Below are positions 36,315-45,357 of a stretch of 64,000 nt of DNA, in pieces. Source of the stretch: DATBGS01 sp036557885 (GTDB taxonomy: Bacteria > Chloroflexota > Ktedonobacteria > Ktedonobacterales > DATBGS01); the NCBI GenBank assembly GCA_036557885.1, contig DATBGS010000005.1:67317-131316 (forward strand), in the 5' to 3' direction. Within the stretch, counting starts at the first letter, position 1. Each line of letters starts with the position of its first letter. A program made the position numbers and the translations under genes. The notes below the pieces were generated by a model, which searched no databases, was not told the origin of the DNA, and saw only the letters and a list, made by a program, of their open reading frames with translations.

Positions 36315-37733
36315 GTGCTTGAGGAATCAGAAAACAAAATTTCAACACAAAAAGAGGAGCATCAAACGCCTCCTCTTCAAACCGGAAAGATCACTTCCCG
36401 GCTGCCTTCCAACAAATGCACCGCCTGCGAGATCGTCCTACTTCTCGTTGGATGCCTTTTTCAATTTTTACAGGCGCCTACAAACATCTCTGGGGATGGG
36501 TATATTCGGTTTCAGGCTTTAACCGATCTTTTAGCCTACGGCCATCTTTCAGCCGCCAAATATTCCCTCATTGGCCCGCTCTTTTCTGCACCGTTCTGGC
36601 TGCTGGGCAAAGTGGTGCTCACCCCAGAGATAGTAACGTCGCGCTACAACCTTTTTCTCTTCATTGGCGGGCTGGCGGCGTTTTACTGGCTGCTGAGGAA
36701 CCAGCTAGAGCATAGCCTGCTGCGTCAGTTCTTTCTCATCTTGCTGGTTGGCTCCATGTTCACCAACCAGCTGCCCACCTACAATGCCGAAGTTTTCACC
36801 GCCGTTGGCGTCGGCGTTGGCGTCCTCGCCGCTGTCGTTCGCACCTCTCTGCCAGCCTGGGTTGTCATCGTTCTGGGCGTCGCCAACGCCCCAGCCAGTG
36901 TCGCGGGCCTGGCCTGTGTCGTCGCCAAACATGTGCTGGACAGCAAAAAATGGAGATACACCCTGGCCCTGTTCGCTGCGCTGGCGCTCATCGCGGGGGA
37001 AGCCTGGCTGCGGCGCGGCAGCCCGCTCACCTCTGGCTACGAAGGCGACAAAGGCAACCAGACCGTCATGCCCTATTCTGGTCTTCCCGGCTTCAGCTAC
37101 CCTCTCTTTTTTGGCATCCTCTCTATCCTGTTTTCCTTTGGCAAAGGGCTGGTCTTCTTTGCGCCGGGGCTGTTGTTGCCAATCAAAAGCCGCCTCCTGT
37201 CGCTGGGACAAGAAGCGGCACAACACCTCTACAACGTCTATCTCCTCTGGGGAGCGTTCCTGATCGGCCTGGTGCTCATTTATGCCAAATGGTGGGCTTG
37301 GTATGGCGGCTGGACCTGGGGGCCACGCTTCTTCTTATTTGCGTCTATTCCCGCTTCCTTTGCGCTGGCGGTTCGCCTGCACCGTCTGGATGGTTCGCTG
37401 CCAGCCAATCTGCTGACAGCCGCAGCCCTGACCCTCTCGTTTTGGGTGGGGATTGATGGCGCCACCTTTGGGAAGCAGGGGCTGGAAACCTGCACCCAAA
37501 ACCAGTACGCGCTCGAATTCCTGTGCCACTACGTCCCAGAATTCAGCGTCTTGTGGCGTCCGTTTGTCGTGCCAGAGCAGCTTGAGTGGGGGCAATTGCT
37601 CTACATAGCTTACAGCGCGCTCGTCTTCGTCTATCTCGCGCTGCCACTGCTCCGGGTGATCGCCAGCCAGAGCCTCGCGCAAGCAACACGCCTCAGCAAG
37701 CTCTACTTGAAACCCGGAGCATGGCACTTCTGA
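36315..37733 (+). CDS. Polytopic membrane protein, GT-C glycosyltransferase-like
   Basis: 472 residues from a GTG start behind AAGGCAGGT. About ten hydrophobic segments begin near residue 35. The motif YGGWTWGPRFFLF with an upstream aromatic stretch (AKWWAWYGG), and an early SGDGYIRF loop, resemble GT39/mannosyltransferase-like membrane proteins. In these, an acidic residue in the first external loop is catalytic. No specific family can be assigned with certainty, and a lipid-linked sugar donor is only an inference. It is divergent from the ABC exporter genes and convergent with the MetE-like gene. Confidence 0.8.
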   Translation: MLEESENKISTQKEEHQTPPLQTGKITSRLPSNKCTACEIVLLLVGCLFQFLQAPTNISGDGYIRFQALTDLLAYGHLSAAKYSLIGPLFSAPFWLLGKVVLTPEIVTSRYNLFLFIGGLAAFYWLLRNQLEHSLLRQFFLILLVGSMFTNQLPTYNAEVFTAVGVGVGVLAAVVRTSLPAWVVIVLGVANAPASVAGLACVVAKHVLDSKKWRYTLALFAALALIAGEAWLRRGSPLTSGYEGDKGNQTVMPYSGLPGFSYPLFFGILSILFSFGKGLVFFAPGLLLPIKSRLLSLGQEAAQHLYNVYLLWGAFLIGLVLIYAKWWAWYGGWTWGPRFFLFASIPASFALAVRLHRLDGSLPANLLTAAALTLSFWVGIDGATFGKQGLETCTQNQYALEFLCHYVPEFSVLWRPFVVPEQLEWGQLLYIAYSALVFVYLALPLLRVIASQSLAQATRLSKLYLKPGAWHF

Positions 37734-37752
37734 TGAACACAGCGCCGCTTGC

Positions 37753-38841
37753 TCAGGCGTTGCCCCACACCTCGCGGGCCACACTTGCCACCAGTTCCAG
37801 CTTGTGGCGCTGGTCATCCGGGGTAATATGGTTGCCTTCCATTGTCGAAGCGAAGCCACACTGCGGGCTGAGCGCCAGGCGCTCCAGCGGCACAAACTGC
37901 GACGCCTCCTTGATGCGCCCGCGCAGTTCATCGGCGGTTTCCATACGCGGCTTCTTCGTCGTCACCAGCCCCAGCACCACCACCCGATCTTCCGGCACAT
38001 GCCGCAGCGGTTCAAATCCGCCAGAGCGCGCGTCGTCATATTCCAACAAAAAGCGCCGGAAATGCGTGTGCTCAAAAATGCGCGAAATGGGTTCATAGTC
38101 TCCGCTCGCGTAAAACCTGCTCTGGTTGTTCCCACGACAAATATGGATGCCAAACGTCACGCCGGGATGCCCATCAATGATCGCATTGTCCATCTCAATG
38201 CACACATCAATCATCTTATCCGGGTCATTCCCCCGCTGGCGATAACCCTCGCGCATCTTTGGGTCCAGCAGCGCGGCATACTGTGGCGCGTCAATCTGAA
38301 TATAGTTGCAGCCCAGCCGGATAAGTTCCTCCACTTCGCGCCGCGAAAACTCCACAATATCCGCCAGATACGCATCGCGTGTGGCATACGCCCCCTTTGA
38401 CTTCTCCGGGTCGTAGTACGCTGCCGCCTGCTGCGCGCTGATCATCGTCACCTTCCCAGGCCGCTTCGCGTGCAAACGCAATGCAACCCACTCCTCAGCG
38501 CACATGCTCCGCTTCCATTGCAGCTTATCCACCACCACCGGGCGCTTCAGGACCAGTTCGTCGCCCGTCTCATCTCGGAATGGAATAGCCCACCCGCCAA
38601 GCTTGTCAAACCCGTTTAGCGCCTCCACCAGATGCCCATAAAAAGCGTAGCGCCGCACCTCTCCATCGGTGATAACATCAATCCCCGCCGCCTCTTGCAG
38701 CGCAATCGCCTCTTGCACAGCCCGGTCTTCGATCACCTTAAAATCTGCGGCGCTCAGCTTTCCGGCTTCAAGTTGTTTACGCGCCTCCACCAGATAGGAT
38801 GGCCGGAGCAAACTTCCTACAACTTCACTGCGAAAGTTCAT
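37753..38841 (-). CDS. MetE C-terminal-like, cobalamin-independent methionine synthase family protein
   Basis: 362 residues, equal to the C-terminal catalytic half of MetE only. Zinc ligands are seen as His and Cys in GIHICRGNN and a distal Cys in LSPQCGFAST. The substrate region is IQIDAPQYAALLD, where MetE has IDEP. Such stand-alone proteins transfer methyl groups from varied donors or act as Met synthases with other partners; the donor is unknown. The ATG at 38841, after AGGGGTGAG, is preferred over an in-frame start at 38865. It is transcribed away from the YmdB-like gene with a 120-bp gap. Confidence 0.88.
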   Translation of the reverse strand: MNFRSEVVGSLLRPSYLVEARKQLEAGKLSAADFKVIEDRAVQEAIALQEAAGIDVITDGEVRRYAFYGHLVEALNGFDKLGGWAIPFRDETGDELVLKRPVVVDKLQWKRSMCAEEWVALRLHAKRPGKVTMISAQQAAAYYDPEKSKGAYATRDAYLADIVEFSRREVEELIRLGCNYIQIDAPQYAALLDPKMREGYRQRGNDPDKMIDVCIEMDNAIIDGHPGVTFGIHICRGNNQSRFYASGDYEPISRIFEHTHFRRFLLEYDDARSGGFEPLRHVPEDRVVVLGLVTTKKPRMETADELRGRIKEASQFVPLERLALSPQCGFASTMEGNHITPDDQRHKLELVASVAREVWGNA

Positions 38842-38962
38842 AATCTCACCCCTCTTTTTGATCATGGCACTAGATACCGTCCCTCGTACCTCGCCTACCT
38901 ACCGCAGTTGCATCGTACCACCAATAGCAAGACCTCACCCGCAAACATCCAGACACATCAAC

Positions 38963-39757
38963 TCAGGTGGCCCGCGTCACCTGATGAACAGCCAGCGCCT
39001 GCCCGTTCTCTGGGTTCACCTCAATAAGCACGCCATCCAGCCGCGCCGGACCCTCGGCTGGTCGCGGCGGCCCCACCGACTTATCTCCCTTGAGAAGCTG
39101 AAGAAAATCCTTGTGATAGCCGATGATGCTGTCCGAGCCTCCGCTCATGCCCACATCGCTCATATAGGCCGTACCGCCAGGCAGCACCCGCAAGTCAGAG
39201 GTTGGCGTATGCGTATGCGTCCCCAGCACAGCAGTCGCCCGTCCAGCCAGGTGCCAGCCCATCGCCTGCTTCTCGCTGGTAGCCTCCGCTTGCATATCCA
39301 CCATGATCAGATTGGCCCCCGCTGCCTTGAGCGCCTCCACCGCCTCATCAGCCGCCGCGTAAGGCGACGTGACCCTGGGCCGCATAAACACCTTCCCCAG
39401 CAGATTCACCACACCCACGCGCACCCCTGCCGCCTCAAACATCCCCCAGCCCCGCCCTGGCAGCGCCTCCTCAAAATTCGCCGGGCGGATGATGCGCTGG
39501 TTTTGCTCAAGAAACGGGCTAATCTCTGGCAGGTCGAAAGCGTGGTCGCCCAGCGTCAGAAAATCCACCACAGAAAGTAGCGTCTCTGCAATCTGCGGGG
39601 TCGTGCCAAACCCTTGCTCTGCGGAGTTTTCTGCATTGGCAATCACTGCGTCCAGTTGTAACTCTTTCCGCAGCAGAGGCACTTGCGTCTGAATCGCCGC
39701 GCGTCCGGTTGGCCCGATAATGTCGCCAAGGAACAGCAAACGAAAAGGATGCTTCAT
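38963..39757 (-). CDS. YmdB-like metallophosphodiesterase
   Basis: 264 residues starting at the ATG at 39757 behind GGGAGG. It matches the YmdB family of dinuclear metal phosphodiesterases acting on 2',3'- or 3',5'-cyclic nucleotides: FLGDIIGPTGR, NAENSAEQGFGTT, RPANFEEALPG, GTHTHTPTSDLRVL and YMSDVGMSGG. The usual GNH metal motif reads GDHAFD here, and NGEN reads NAEN, so metal affinity or substrate may differ. It starts 26 bp after the LLM oxidoreductase gene and is probably co-transcribed with it. Confidence 0.9.
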   Translation of the reverse strand: MKHPFRLLFLGDIIGPTGRAAIQTQVPLLRKELQLDAVIANAENSAEQGFGTTPQIAETLLSVVDFLTLGDHAFDLPEISPFLEQNQRIIRPANFEEALPGRGWGMFEAAGVRVGVVNLLGKVFMRPRVTSPYAAADEAVEALKAAGANLIMVDMQAEATSEKQAMGWHLAGRATAVLGTHTHTPTSDLRVLPGGTAYMSDVGMSGGSDSIIGYHKDFLQLLKGDKSVGPPRPAEGPARLDGVLIEVNPENGQALAVHQVTRAT

Positions 39758-39783
39758 AACGGCCTCCCTATGAGGTAGATAAC

Positions 39784-40767
39784 TCAAGACGCGGAATGCA
39801 GCAAAGGAATTACCTCATCGGCAAAGCGATAAACTTCTTCCTGATCATATGCAATACGCGGGAAATAGAGGATAACATAGTTCGCGCCAGCATCTATCAA
39901 TGCCTGGAGTCGCGCCGCCACCTGCTCTGCCGTCCCCAGCGTCGCCTGGCGAGCAAAATTCTCGAAGCTGGTCCCGCTTCTACGTCGAATCGCCTCGGTT
40001 GCCCGCTCAGGATCATCCCCAGCTTTCAGCACAACTATTGGCTCAATGCTGGTCGAGCGGATAATGCTCTCATAATCGCGCCCCAACGCCGCGCAGTGCT
40101 CGCGCAGCACCGCAAACTTATGGCGCAGCGTCTCAGGTGAGCCACTGATATTGCAGGCATTCGCCCACTTCGCCACCAGCTTCAGCGTCACCTGCTCACC
40201 GCCTCCACCAATCCAGAACGAAGGGTGCGGCTTCTGCACGCCCTTGGGCATATTGATAGGCGCGTTAATAGAATAATACTTCCCCTGAAACGTTGGCGCC
40301 TCTTCCGTCCACATGCGCACAACAATCTCGCACGCCTCCTTGAAGGCAGCCATGCGCTCTCTCGTCTCAGAAAAACCATAGCCGTAAGCCCGCCACTCGT
40401 GCTCATACCACCCCGCGCCAAGCCCGCAATACAGCCGCCCATGACTCAGCACGTCAACCGTCGAAGCCATCTTTGCCAGCAGCGAGGGTTGCCGGAAGCC
40501 ATTGCACGTCACCATCTGCCCAATCTTCACCCGCTTCGTATCACGTGCCAGCGCCGAGGTAATCATCCAACTCTCAAAAACCGTCTGCTGAACCGGAACA
40601 GGAATAGGGTGAAAGTGATCATACACCCAGATCGAATCATACGCAGGCAGCGCGTCAACCACCTGGGCGGCGCGCGTCATTGCCTCATACTGCTCCACCG
40701 GGTCAGCAATCTCCATCAAGTCCATCTTCCACCCTTGCGGCACAAAAACGCCAAATTGGACGGGCAT
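39784..40767 (-). CDS. LLM-class (F420-type) flavin-dependent oxidoreductase
   Basis: 327 residues with the luciferase-like TIM barrel. Diagnostic stretches are YDSIWVYDHFHPIP (early), VDVLSHGRLYCGLGAGWYEHE, and HPSFWIGGGGEQVTLKLVAKW. This matches the predicted F420-dependent oxidoreductases found in actinobacteria and Chloroflexota. The substrate and the F420 requirement are inferred from family only. AGAAGGAG precedes the ATG. It is the first gene of a short operon with the YmdB-like gene. Confidence 0.9.
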   Translation of the reverse strand: MPVQFGVFVPQGWKMDLMEIADPVEQYEAMTRAAQVVDALPAYDSIWVYDHFHPIPVPVQQTVFESWMITSALARDTKRVKIGQMVTCNGFRQPSLLAKMASTVDVLSHGRLYCGLGAGWYEHEWRAYGYGFSETRERMAAFKEACEIVVRMWTEEAPTFQGKYYSINAPINMPKGVQKPHPSFWIGGGGEQVTLKLVAKWANACNISGSPETLRHKFAVLREHCAALGRDYESIIRSTSIEPIVVLKAGDDPERATEAIRRRSGTSFENFARQATLGTAEQVAARLQALIDAGANYVILYFPRIAYDQEEVYRFADEVIPLLHSAS

Positions 40768-41069
40768 ACCTGCTCCTTCTGGCCTAGCTGGTCTGGCATC
40801 TTCTTAATTACACGTGAAGCCAGTATAGCACACGCCCCGCCAGATCAGCACTTCGTCCCAGCCCGCGTAGGCGGGCTTTGCTGCCCCTGGCCTCCAGGGG
40901 CCGCTTGCCCCTGCTTTGAGGGGCGCTTTAGACGCAGGGGCTGAGATGAGTGGCTCCGTTTCATGGGAAAACTTCATTGGTAGAAGGCGTTACTCTCCCG
41001 TAATTGGGTACAATGAGGGAAAACAAAGTAAAAAGAGAGTCGTTGGTAGACCTGTGAAGGAGAAGATGT
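40768..41069. other. Divergent intergenic region with three consecutive hairpins
   Basis: No gene is supported between the LLM oxidoreductase and glgP. It contains the hairpin cluster at 40860-40941. A TACAAT (41009-41014) toward glgP has no clear -35 partner. Confidence 0.6.
40860..40941. repeat. Cluster of three GC-rich palindromes
   Basis: Stem 1: AGCCCGC/GCGGGCT (40860-40877). Stem 2: GCCCCTGG (40883-40890) with CCAGGGGC (40894-40901). Stem 3: GCCCCTGC (40907-40914) with GCAGGGGC (40934-40941). GGGGC/GCCCC recurs in stems 2 and 3, as in REP/BIME-like intergenic elements. Confidence 0.6.
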
Positions 41070-43619
41070 TTGAAGATTTTAGGCCGAATGGCAGTCTTTC
41101 CCGTAATTCCGGCACGCATTAACCGCCTGCATGAACTGGCCTATAACCTGTGGTGGAGTTGGAATGCTGACGCCCAATCTCTCTACCAAAGCATTAACCC
41201 AGCCCTCTGGGAAAGCAGCACGCATAACCCAGTCCGTCTGCTCCGTGAAGTAGCCCCAGAGCGCCTGCAAGAGCTAGAGAAAGATACATCCTTCCTTGCG
41301 CATTATGACCGCGTTATGTCAACCTTTGATGCCTACATGAAACCCAAGGAGACGTGGTTTTCGCGGGCGCATCCAGAGATGCAGGGCCAAACCATCGCCT
41401 ATTTCTCCGCTGAGTTTGGGCTACATGAATCCTTGCCCATCTACTCTGGCGGCCTGGGCATTCTCTCCGGCGACCACTGCAAAGAAGCCAGCGATCTTGG
41501 GCTGCCCTTTGTTGGCGTCGGCTTTCTCTATCCCCAGGGCTACTTCATCCAGCGCATCAACGCCGATGGCGTGCAAGAAGCCACCTACGACAAATTGCAC
41601 TTCTCAGAAGTCTCAGCAACTCCTGCCCTGGCGCCAGATGGCTCCGAAGCCGTCATCAACGTTGATCTCCCTGGGCGCAAAGTCTACGCAAAAGTCTGGA
41701 AAATCCAGGTTGGGCGCATCCCACTCTATCTCATGGATACCGACGTAGACCCTAACGGCCCCAATGACCGCGATCTTTCCGCCCGCTTGTACGGCGGCAA
41801 TCACGAGATACGCATCTCTCAGGAAATCGTCCTGGGCATCGGCGGAGTCCGCGCCCTGCGCGCCCTGGGCCTGAAGCCTGCTGTCTGGCACATGAACGAA
41901 GGGCACGCCGCCTTTTTGGGTCTGGAGCGCGCCCGCGAGCTAGTAGCCGAGCAAAAGCTCTCCTTTTACGAGGCACGCGAGGCTGTTGCCGCCAATGCCG
42001 TCTTCACCACCCATACACCTGTTCCGGCGGGCAACGATGCCTTTGGCATTGATTTGATTGACCGCTACTTCTCAGGCTATTGGGGGCAGCTTGGCCTCAA
42101 CCGGGACCAGTTCATCGAACTGGCCCGCCAGGATCAATCCTGGGGCCAGAGCTTCGGCATGACCGTGCTTGCCCTGCGCCTCTCCAGTCAGCATAACGGC
42201 GTCAGCGCCCTGCATGGCGAAGTCTCGCGCAAGATGTGGCAGTTCCTCTGGCCGGGCGTGGATGCCGAAGAAGTGCCCATCACCTCCATCACCAATGGCG
42301 TCCATACCGCAACCTGGCTGGCTCCTGCATTAGCCGTGCTGTATAATCGCCAGCTTGGACCAGACTGGCAGCAGCACATTGACGACATTAAGACCTGGGA
42401 ACCCATCAAACAAGCCGATGACGCCACGCTCTGGGAGACGCACCATAAACTCAAAGAAGAACTCATCCGCGACGTGCGCGAGCGCATCAAGCGCCATCGC
42501 TTGCGCCTGGGCGAAGGCGCGCTGCACATTCATGAGGCAGAAACGCTGCTGGACCCCAACGCGCTCACTATCGGGTTTGCGCGGCGCTTTGCCACCTACA
42601 AACGCGCCACCTTGATCTTCCGTGACCTGGACCGCCTTCGACGTCTCCTAAACGCCCCTGGTCGCCCTGTTCAGATCATCTTCGCCGGAAAAGCGCACCC
42701 CGCCGACGAGCCAGGCAAAGCGCTTATCCAGCAAATCTATCGCCTCTCTCGCCAGCCCGATTTTGTCGGCAAAATCATATTGCTTGAAGGCTACGATATG
42801 GCGATGGCCCGCAAGCTCGTCAGCGGCGTTGACATCTGGCTCAATAACCCGATTCGCCCCTACGAAGCCAGCGGCACCAGCGGAGAAAAAGCCTCCTTGA
42901 ATGGCGTGCCTAATTGCAGCATTCTGGATGGCTGGTGGGAGGAAGGCTACAACGGCAAGAATGGCTGGGCCTTTGGCGAGCAGCGCGACTACCAAAACCC
43001 CGAACTCCAGTCCGAGGCCGACGCCCTGGCGCTCTACACAGTACTGGAGCAGGAAATCGTCCCCCTGTATTACGCGCGCGATGCGCAGGGGATTCCTGTG
43101 GGCTGGCTGCAAGTGATGAAAGAAGCCATACGCACCGTCGCGTCCCAGTTCAGCATGGCCCGCATGGTCAAAGAATATACCGAGCGCCTCTACATTCCAG
43201 CAGTACAACAGGGGCAGCAGGTAACAGGCGAATCCTACGCTCTGGCGCGCTCCCTGGCAGAATGGAAGCAGAAAGTCGCCCGCGCCTGGCCGGGAGTAGC
43301 TATCTGGGCAACTGGCCCAACCGAAGGCCAGATCGCCATTGGCGAAGCCATCGCCGTCAACGCCTATCTGCGCCTGCCCGATGTCCGCCAGGAAGATGTC
43401 GCGGTGGAAGTCGTCTATGGCCGCGACGACGACGGAAAAATGCGCGACCCTGTAGTCCAGCGCATGGAGCCAGATGGCCGCGAAGACAACGGCAACTATC
43501 GCTACCGTGTCCAGCTTTCCCCCAATACCGGCGGCAGCTTCATCTATGGCGTGCGCGTCTTGCCCACCCATCCTGCCCTGCCAGACCGCCACGAAATAGG
43601 TCTTGTGCTCTGGGCCTAA
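41070..43619 (+). CDS. glgP: Alpha-glucan (glycogen) phosphorylase
   Basis: 849 residues of the bacterial/archaeal alpha-glucan phosphorylase group with an N-terminal DUF3417 region (about 15-110; RINRLHELAYNLWWSWN). It releases glucose-1-phosphate from glycogen or maltodextrin using PLP. Motifs: AYFSAEFGLHESLPIYSGG, WHMNEGHAAFLGLER, RFATYKRATLI, and the phosphate/PLP region EASGTSGEKASLNG, where Met usually stands at the Glu. The start is the TTG at 41070 because AAGGAG ends 7 nt upstream; an ATG at 41088 is possible. With GH15 and the galactoside genes it fits a polysaccharide-using organism. Confidence 0.95.
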   Translation: MKILGRMAVFPVIPARINRLHELAYNLWWSWNADAQSLYQSINPALWESSTHNPVRLLREVAPERLQELEKDTSFLAHYDRVMSTFDAYMKPKETWFSRAHPEMQGQTIAYFSAEFGLHESLPIYSGGLGILSGDHCKEASDLGLPFVGVGFLYPQGYFIQRINADGVQEATYDKLHFSEVSATPALAPDGSEAVINVDLPGRKVYAKVWKIQVGRIPLYLMDTDVDPNGPNDRDLSARLYGGNHEIRISQEIVLGIGGVRALRALGLKPAVWHMNEGHAAFLGLERARELVAEQKLSFYEAREAVAANAVFTTHTPVPAGNDAFGIDLIDRYFSGYWGQLGLNRDQFIELARQDQSWGQSFGMTVLALRLSSQHNGVSALHGEVSRKMWQFLWPGVDAEEVPITSITNGVHTATWLAPALAVLYNRQLGPDWQQHIDDIKTWEPIKQADDATLWETHHKLKEELIRDVRERIKRHRLRLGEGALHIHEAETLLDPNALTIGFARRFATYKRATLIFRDLDRLRRLLNAPGRPVQIIFAGKAHPADEPGKALIQQIYRLSRQPDFVGKIILLEGYDMAMARKLVSGVDIWLNNPIRPYEASGTSGEKASLNGVPNCSILDGWWEEGYNGKNGWAFGEQRDYQNPELQSEADALALYTVLEQEIVPLYYARDAQGIPVGWLQVMKEAIRTVASQFSMARMVKEYTERLYIPAVQQGQQVTGESYALARSLAEWKQKVARAWPGVAIWATGPTEGQIAIGEAIAVNAYLRLPDVRQEDVAVEVVYGRDDDGKMRDPVVQRMEPDGREDNGNYRYRVQLSPNTGGSFIYGVRVLPTHPALPDRHEIGLVLWA

Positions 43620-43637
43620 ACCAGCAACTCCACAAAA

Positions 43638-43680
43638 GAGGAGCAGGGAGGGAAGAACAATTCTTCCCTCCCTGCTCCTC
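43638..43680. terminator. Perfect 20-bp hairpin after glgP
   Basis: 43638-43657 is the exact reverse complement of 43661-43680 with a 3-nt loop. It sits 19 bp after the glgP stop and also just past the stop of the small minus-strand gene. An A-run (CAAAAG) precedes it, which reads as TTTTG on the minus strand. It is a probable bidirectional terminator. Confidence 0.8.
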
Positions 43681-43689
43681 TTCAGACTC

Positions 43690-43827
43690 CTAACCCTGCC
43701 CTGCTGCCAGAAGTTTTCTGCGTCGTTCTTCCTGCCGCGTCTGCAAAAAGCTCAGCACCAAAGAGGCAACCAGAAACAACACCAGCACCAGCTCAACCGG
43801 GCTTAGGCGAATACGCTTTTTATTCAT
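43690..43827 (-). CDS. Small single-span membrane protein, 45 residues
   Basis: A short frame with a basic N-terminus (MNKKRIRLSP), one hydrophobic helix (about residues 11-28, rich in Leu and Val) and a charged C-terminal tail (QTRQEERRRKLL). GGAAAGGAG lies about 10 nt before the ATG at 43827, and the stop is followed by the glgP hairpin. The charge pattern predicts the N-terminus inside by the positive-inside rule, although the C-tail is also basic. I do not recognise a family. It lies 113 bp downstream of the coiled-coil gene and may share its transcript. Confidence 0.7.
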   Translation of the reverse strand: MNKKRIRLSPVELVLVLFLVASLVLSFLQTRQEERRRKLLAAGQG

Positions 43828-43940
43828 GCTCAGGCGTCTCCTTTCCGTTCAACGAGAAACACCTTCTTCTCTCAGCAGCCATCTTCATCCTATCATTCAT
43901 AGGCCAACATTACCCCTGAAGAAGTACCCTATGTGAAGTC

Positions 43941-44459
43941 TCAGCGCATCCGCTTTTGTTGTTTCGCCTCGTCTCGCTTGCGCTGTTGGTGGCTCTTTTC
44001 GCTGTCCTTCATGTCCTTCTTCAGCCCTTCCAGCGCTCTCTCTACCTGTTGGCGCAGTTTCTCCAGGCTCCTTTCCGCCTCAGCCAGCCGCCCGGCGCTA
44101 TAGCCATTTGCTTCCTGCCTGACACGCTGCGCCTCCTCCTGTCCCTGCTCAACAATCGCATCAAAACGCTGCCGGGTAAACACCTTAATACGTTCTTCCC
44201 TGAGCAGTTCATCAGCCTCATGTCTGGCATTTTCCAGCAAGAACCTGCGTTCATTCTCTGCCTGGGCCAGCGCCTCATCCCTGTTGAGCGACAGACTCGT
44301 CCCCTGCTGACCACGCGCAAGCTCATCGCGTGCCAGCGCCAGAAGGTTCCCCAGTGTAATTCGATCTACGGCCCGCAGATTGGAAGCGGGAATAAGCGGG
44401 CTTTCCTTTACTTCTCTTTCAAGAGCATCAAGCACATCAAAGGCATCAAACTCATCCAT
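43941..44459 (-). CDS. Coiled-coil protein of unknown function
   Basis: 172 residues, mostly charged helix. An acidic N-terminus (MDEFDAFDVLDALEREV) precedes a short segment (NLRAVDRITLGNLLALARDEL), then long Glu/Arg/Ala heptads from about 75 to 172, ending in a Lys/Gln-rich tail. No membrane span or catalytic motif is seen. The arrangement recalls DivIVA-like or ATP-synthase-b-like coiled-coil scaffolds, but no specific assignment is justified. Its downstream neighbour is a small membrane protein, so a scaffold-plus-anchor pair is possible. Confidence 0.82.
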   Translation of the reverse strand: MDEFDAFDVLDALEREVKESPLIPASNLRAVDRITLGNLLALARDELARGQQGTSLSLNRDEALAQAENERRFLLENARHEADELLREERIKVFTRQRFDAIVEQGQEEAQRVRQEANGYSAGRLAEAERSLEKLRQQVERALEGLKKDMKDSEKSHQQRKRDEAKQQKRMR

Positions 44460-44538
44460 CGGGCACTTCCCTTTGCGGCGGGAAAGGGGGTTAAATCTTT
44501 AGTGTGCTCGATGCACAAAAGGTGCCAGTGCGCGCGGC

Positions 44539-45357
44539 TCAGTTCAGCCGCCAGTGCGCGTGCGGCGTCTGCTCGTCATGGCTCACGCGCCTGTCGCTTT
44601 CCAGCTTCAGCAAATGGGCATGCACCGACAAGCCCGCCATCTCATGCAGGCGCGGGTCCACATCGCTATAGATAGACTGAACCATTGCTGGGATAGTCTT
44701 TGGGCCAGAAGCAAGCGCATCCAAAATCTGCTGCTCGCGCATCATCCGATGATCTATATATTCCTGCAACTTCGCCTGCGCAGACGTGATCGCTGGCCCA
44801 TGCGCGGGCACCAGCAGCCTGATGTCTAGCGCGAGCAATTGCCGCAGCGACGCCAGATAGTCAGCAACATTCCCCTCTGGCGGAATAATCACCACCGTCC
44901 CCACGCCAGCCACCAGATCGCCCGCAAACAGCACCCGCGCCTCTTCCAGATACAAGCACACGTGGTCAAAGCGGTGGCCGGGCGTATGAATTACTCGCAG
45001 CCGATCAGGGCCGCACTCAAGTATTTGCCCATCATGAAGCTCCTGGTCTGCTTCGGGCACCCCTTCCTGGCTCCAGGCCAGAATAGGAGCGCCAGTCAGT
45101 TCAGCCAGCGCGCGTGCCCCTTCCGAGTGGTCGTGGTGCCCATGCGTGATCAGAATGCTTTTTGCGCCGCCAAGCTGTGCCGCTTCCCACGCCAGCCGCT
45201 CCAAATGCTGCTGGTCCGCTGGCCCTGGGTCAAGAATCACGGCCCCCGTCGGGGCCGCGCCAATCACAAACGAGTTTGTCCCTGGCCCGGTCATCATGGA
45301 CGGGTTCGGTGCCAGCACCAGCTTCACGTAATCTGGCAAAAGCGGCATCTCGATCAT
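44539..45357 (-). CDS. MBL-fold metallohydrolase, LACTB2-like
   Basis: 272 residues. The zinc motif HxHxDH is LITHGHHDHSEGA; further ligands are in HTPGHRFDH, FAGDLVAG and LVPAHGPAI. After about residue 190 a winged-helix C-terminal domain (YIDHRMMREQQILDAL) is typical of LACTB2-like proteins, which include endoribonucleases and acyl-CoA or lactone hydrolases. Its ATG overlaps the stop of the Nudix gene by 4 nt (ATGA), so they are translationally coupled. Confidence 0.92.
   Translation of the reverse strand: MIEMPLLPDYVKLVLAPNPSMMTGPGTNSFVIGAAPTGAVILDPGPADQQHLERLAWEAAQLGGAKSILITHGHHDHSEGARALAELTGAPILAWSQEGVPEADQELHDGQILECGPDRLRVIHTPGHRFDHVCLYLEEARVLFAGDLVAGVGTVVIIPPEGNVADYLASLRQLLALDIRLLVPAHGPAITSAQAKLQEYIDHRMMREQQILDALASGPKTIPAMVQSIYSDVDPRLHEMAGLSVHAHLLKLESDRRVSHDEQTPHAHWRLN

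Noticed and set aside
40916..41122. 68-codon frame before glgP
   Set aside because: It overlaps the glgP start, has no good ribosome site, and its AAGGAG is better placed for the glgP TTG.
42648..43592. 314-codon open frame on the minus strand
   Set aside because: Antisense to glgP, with no recognisable domain.
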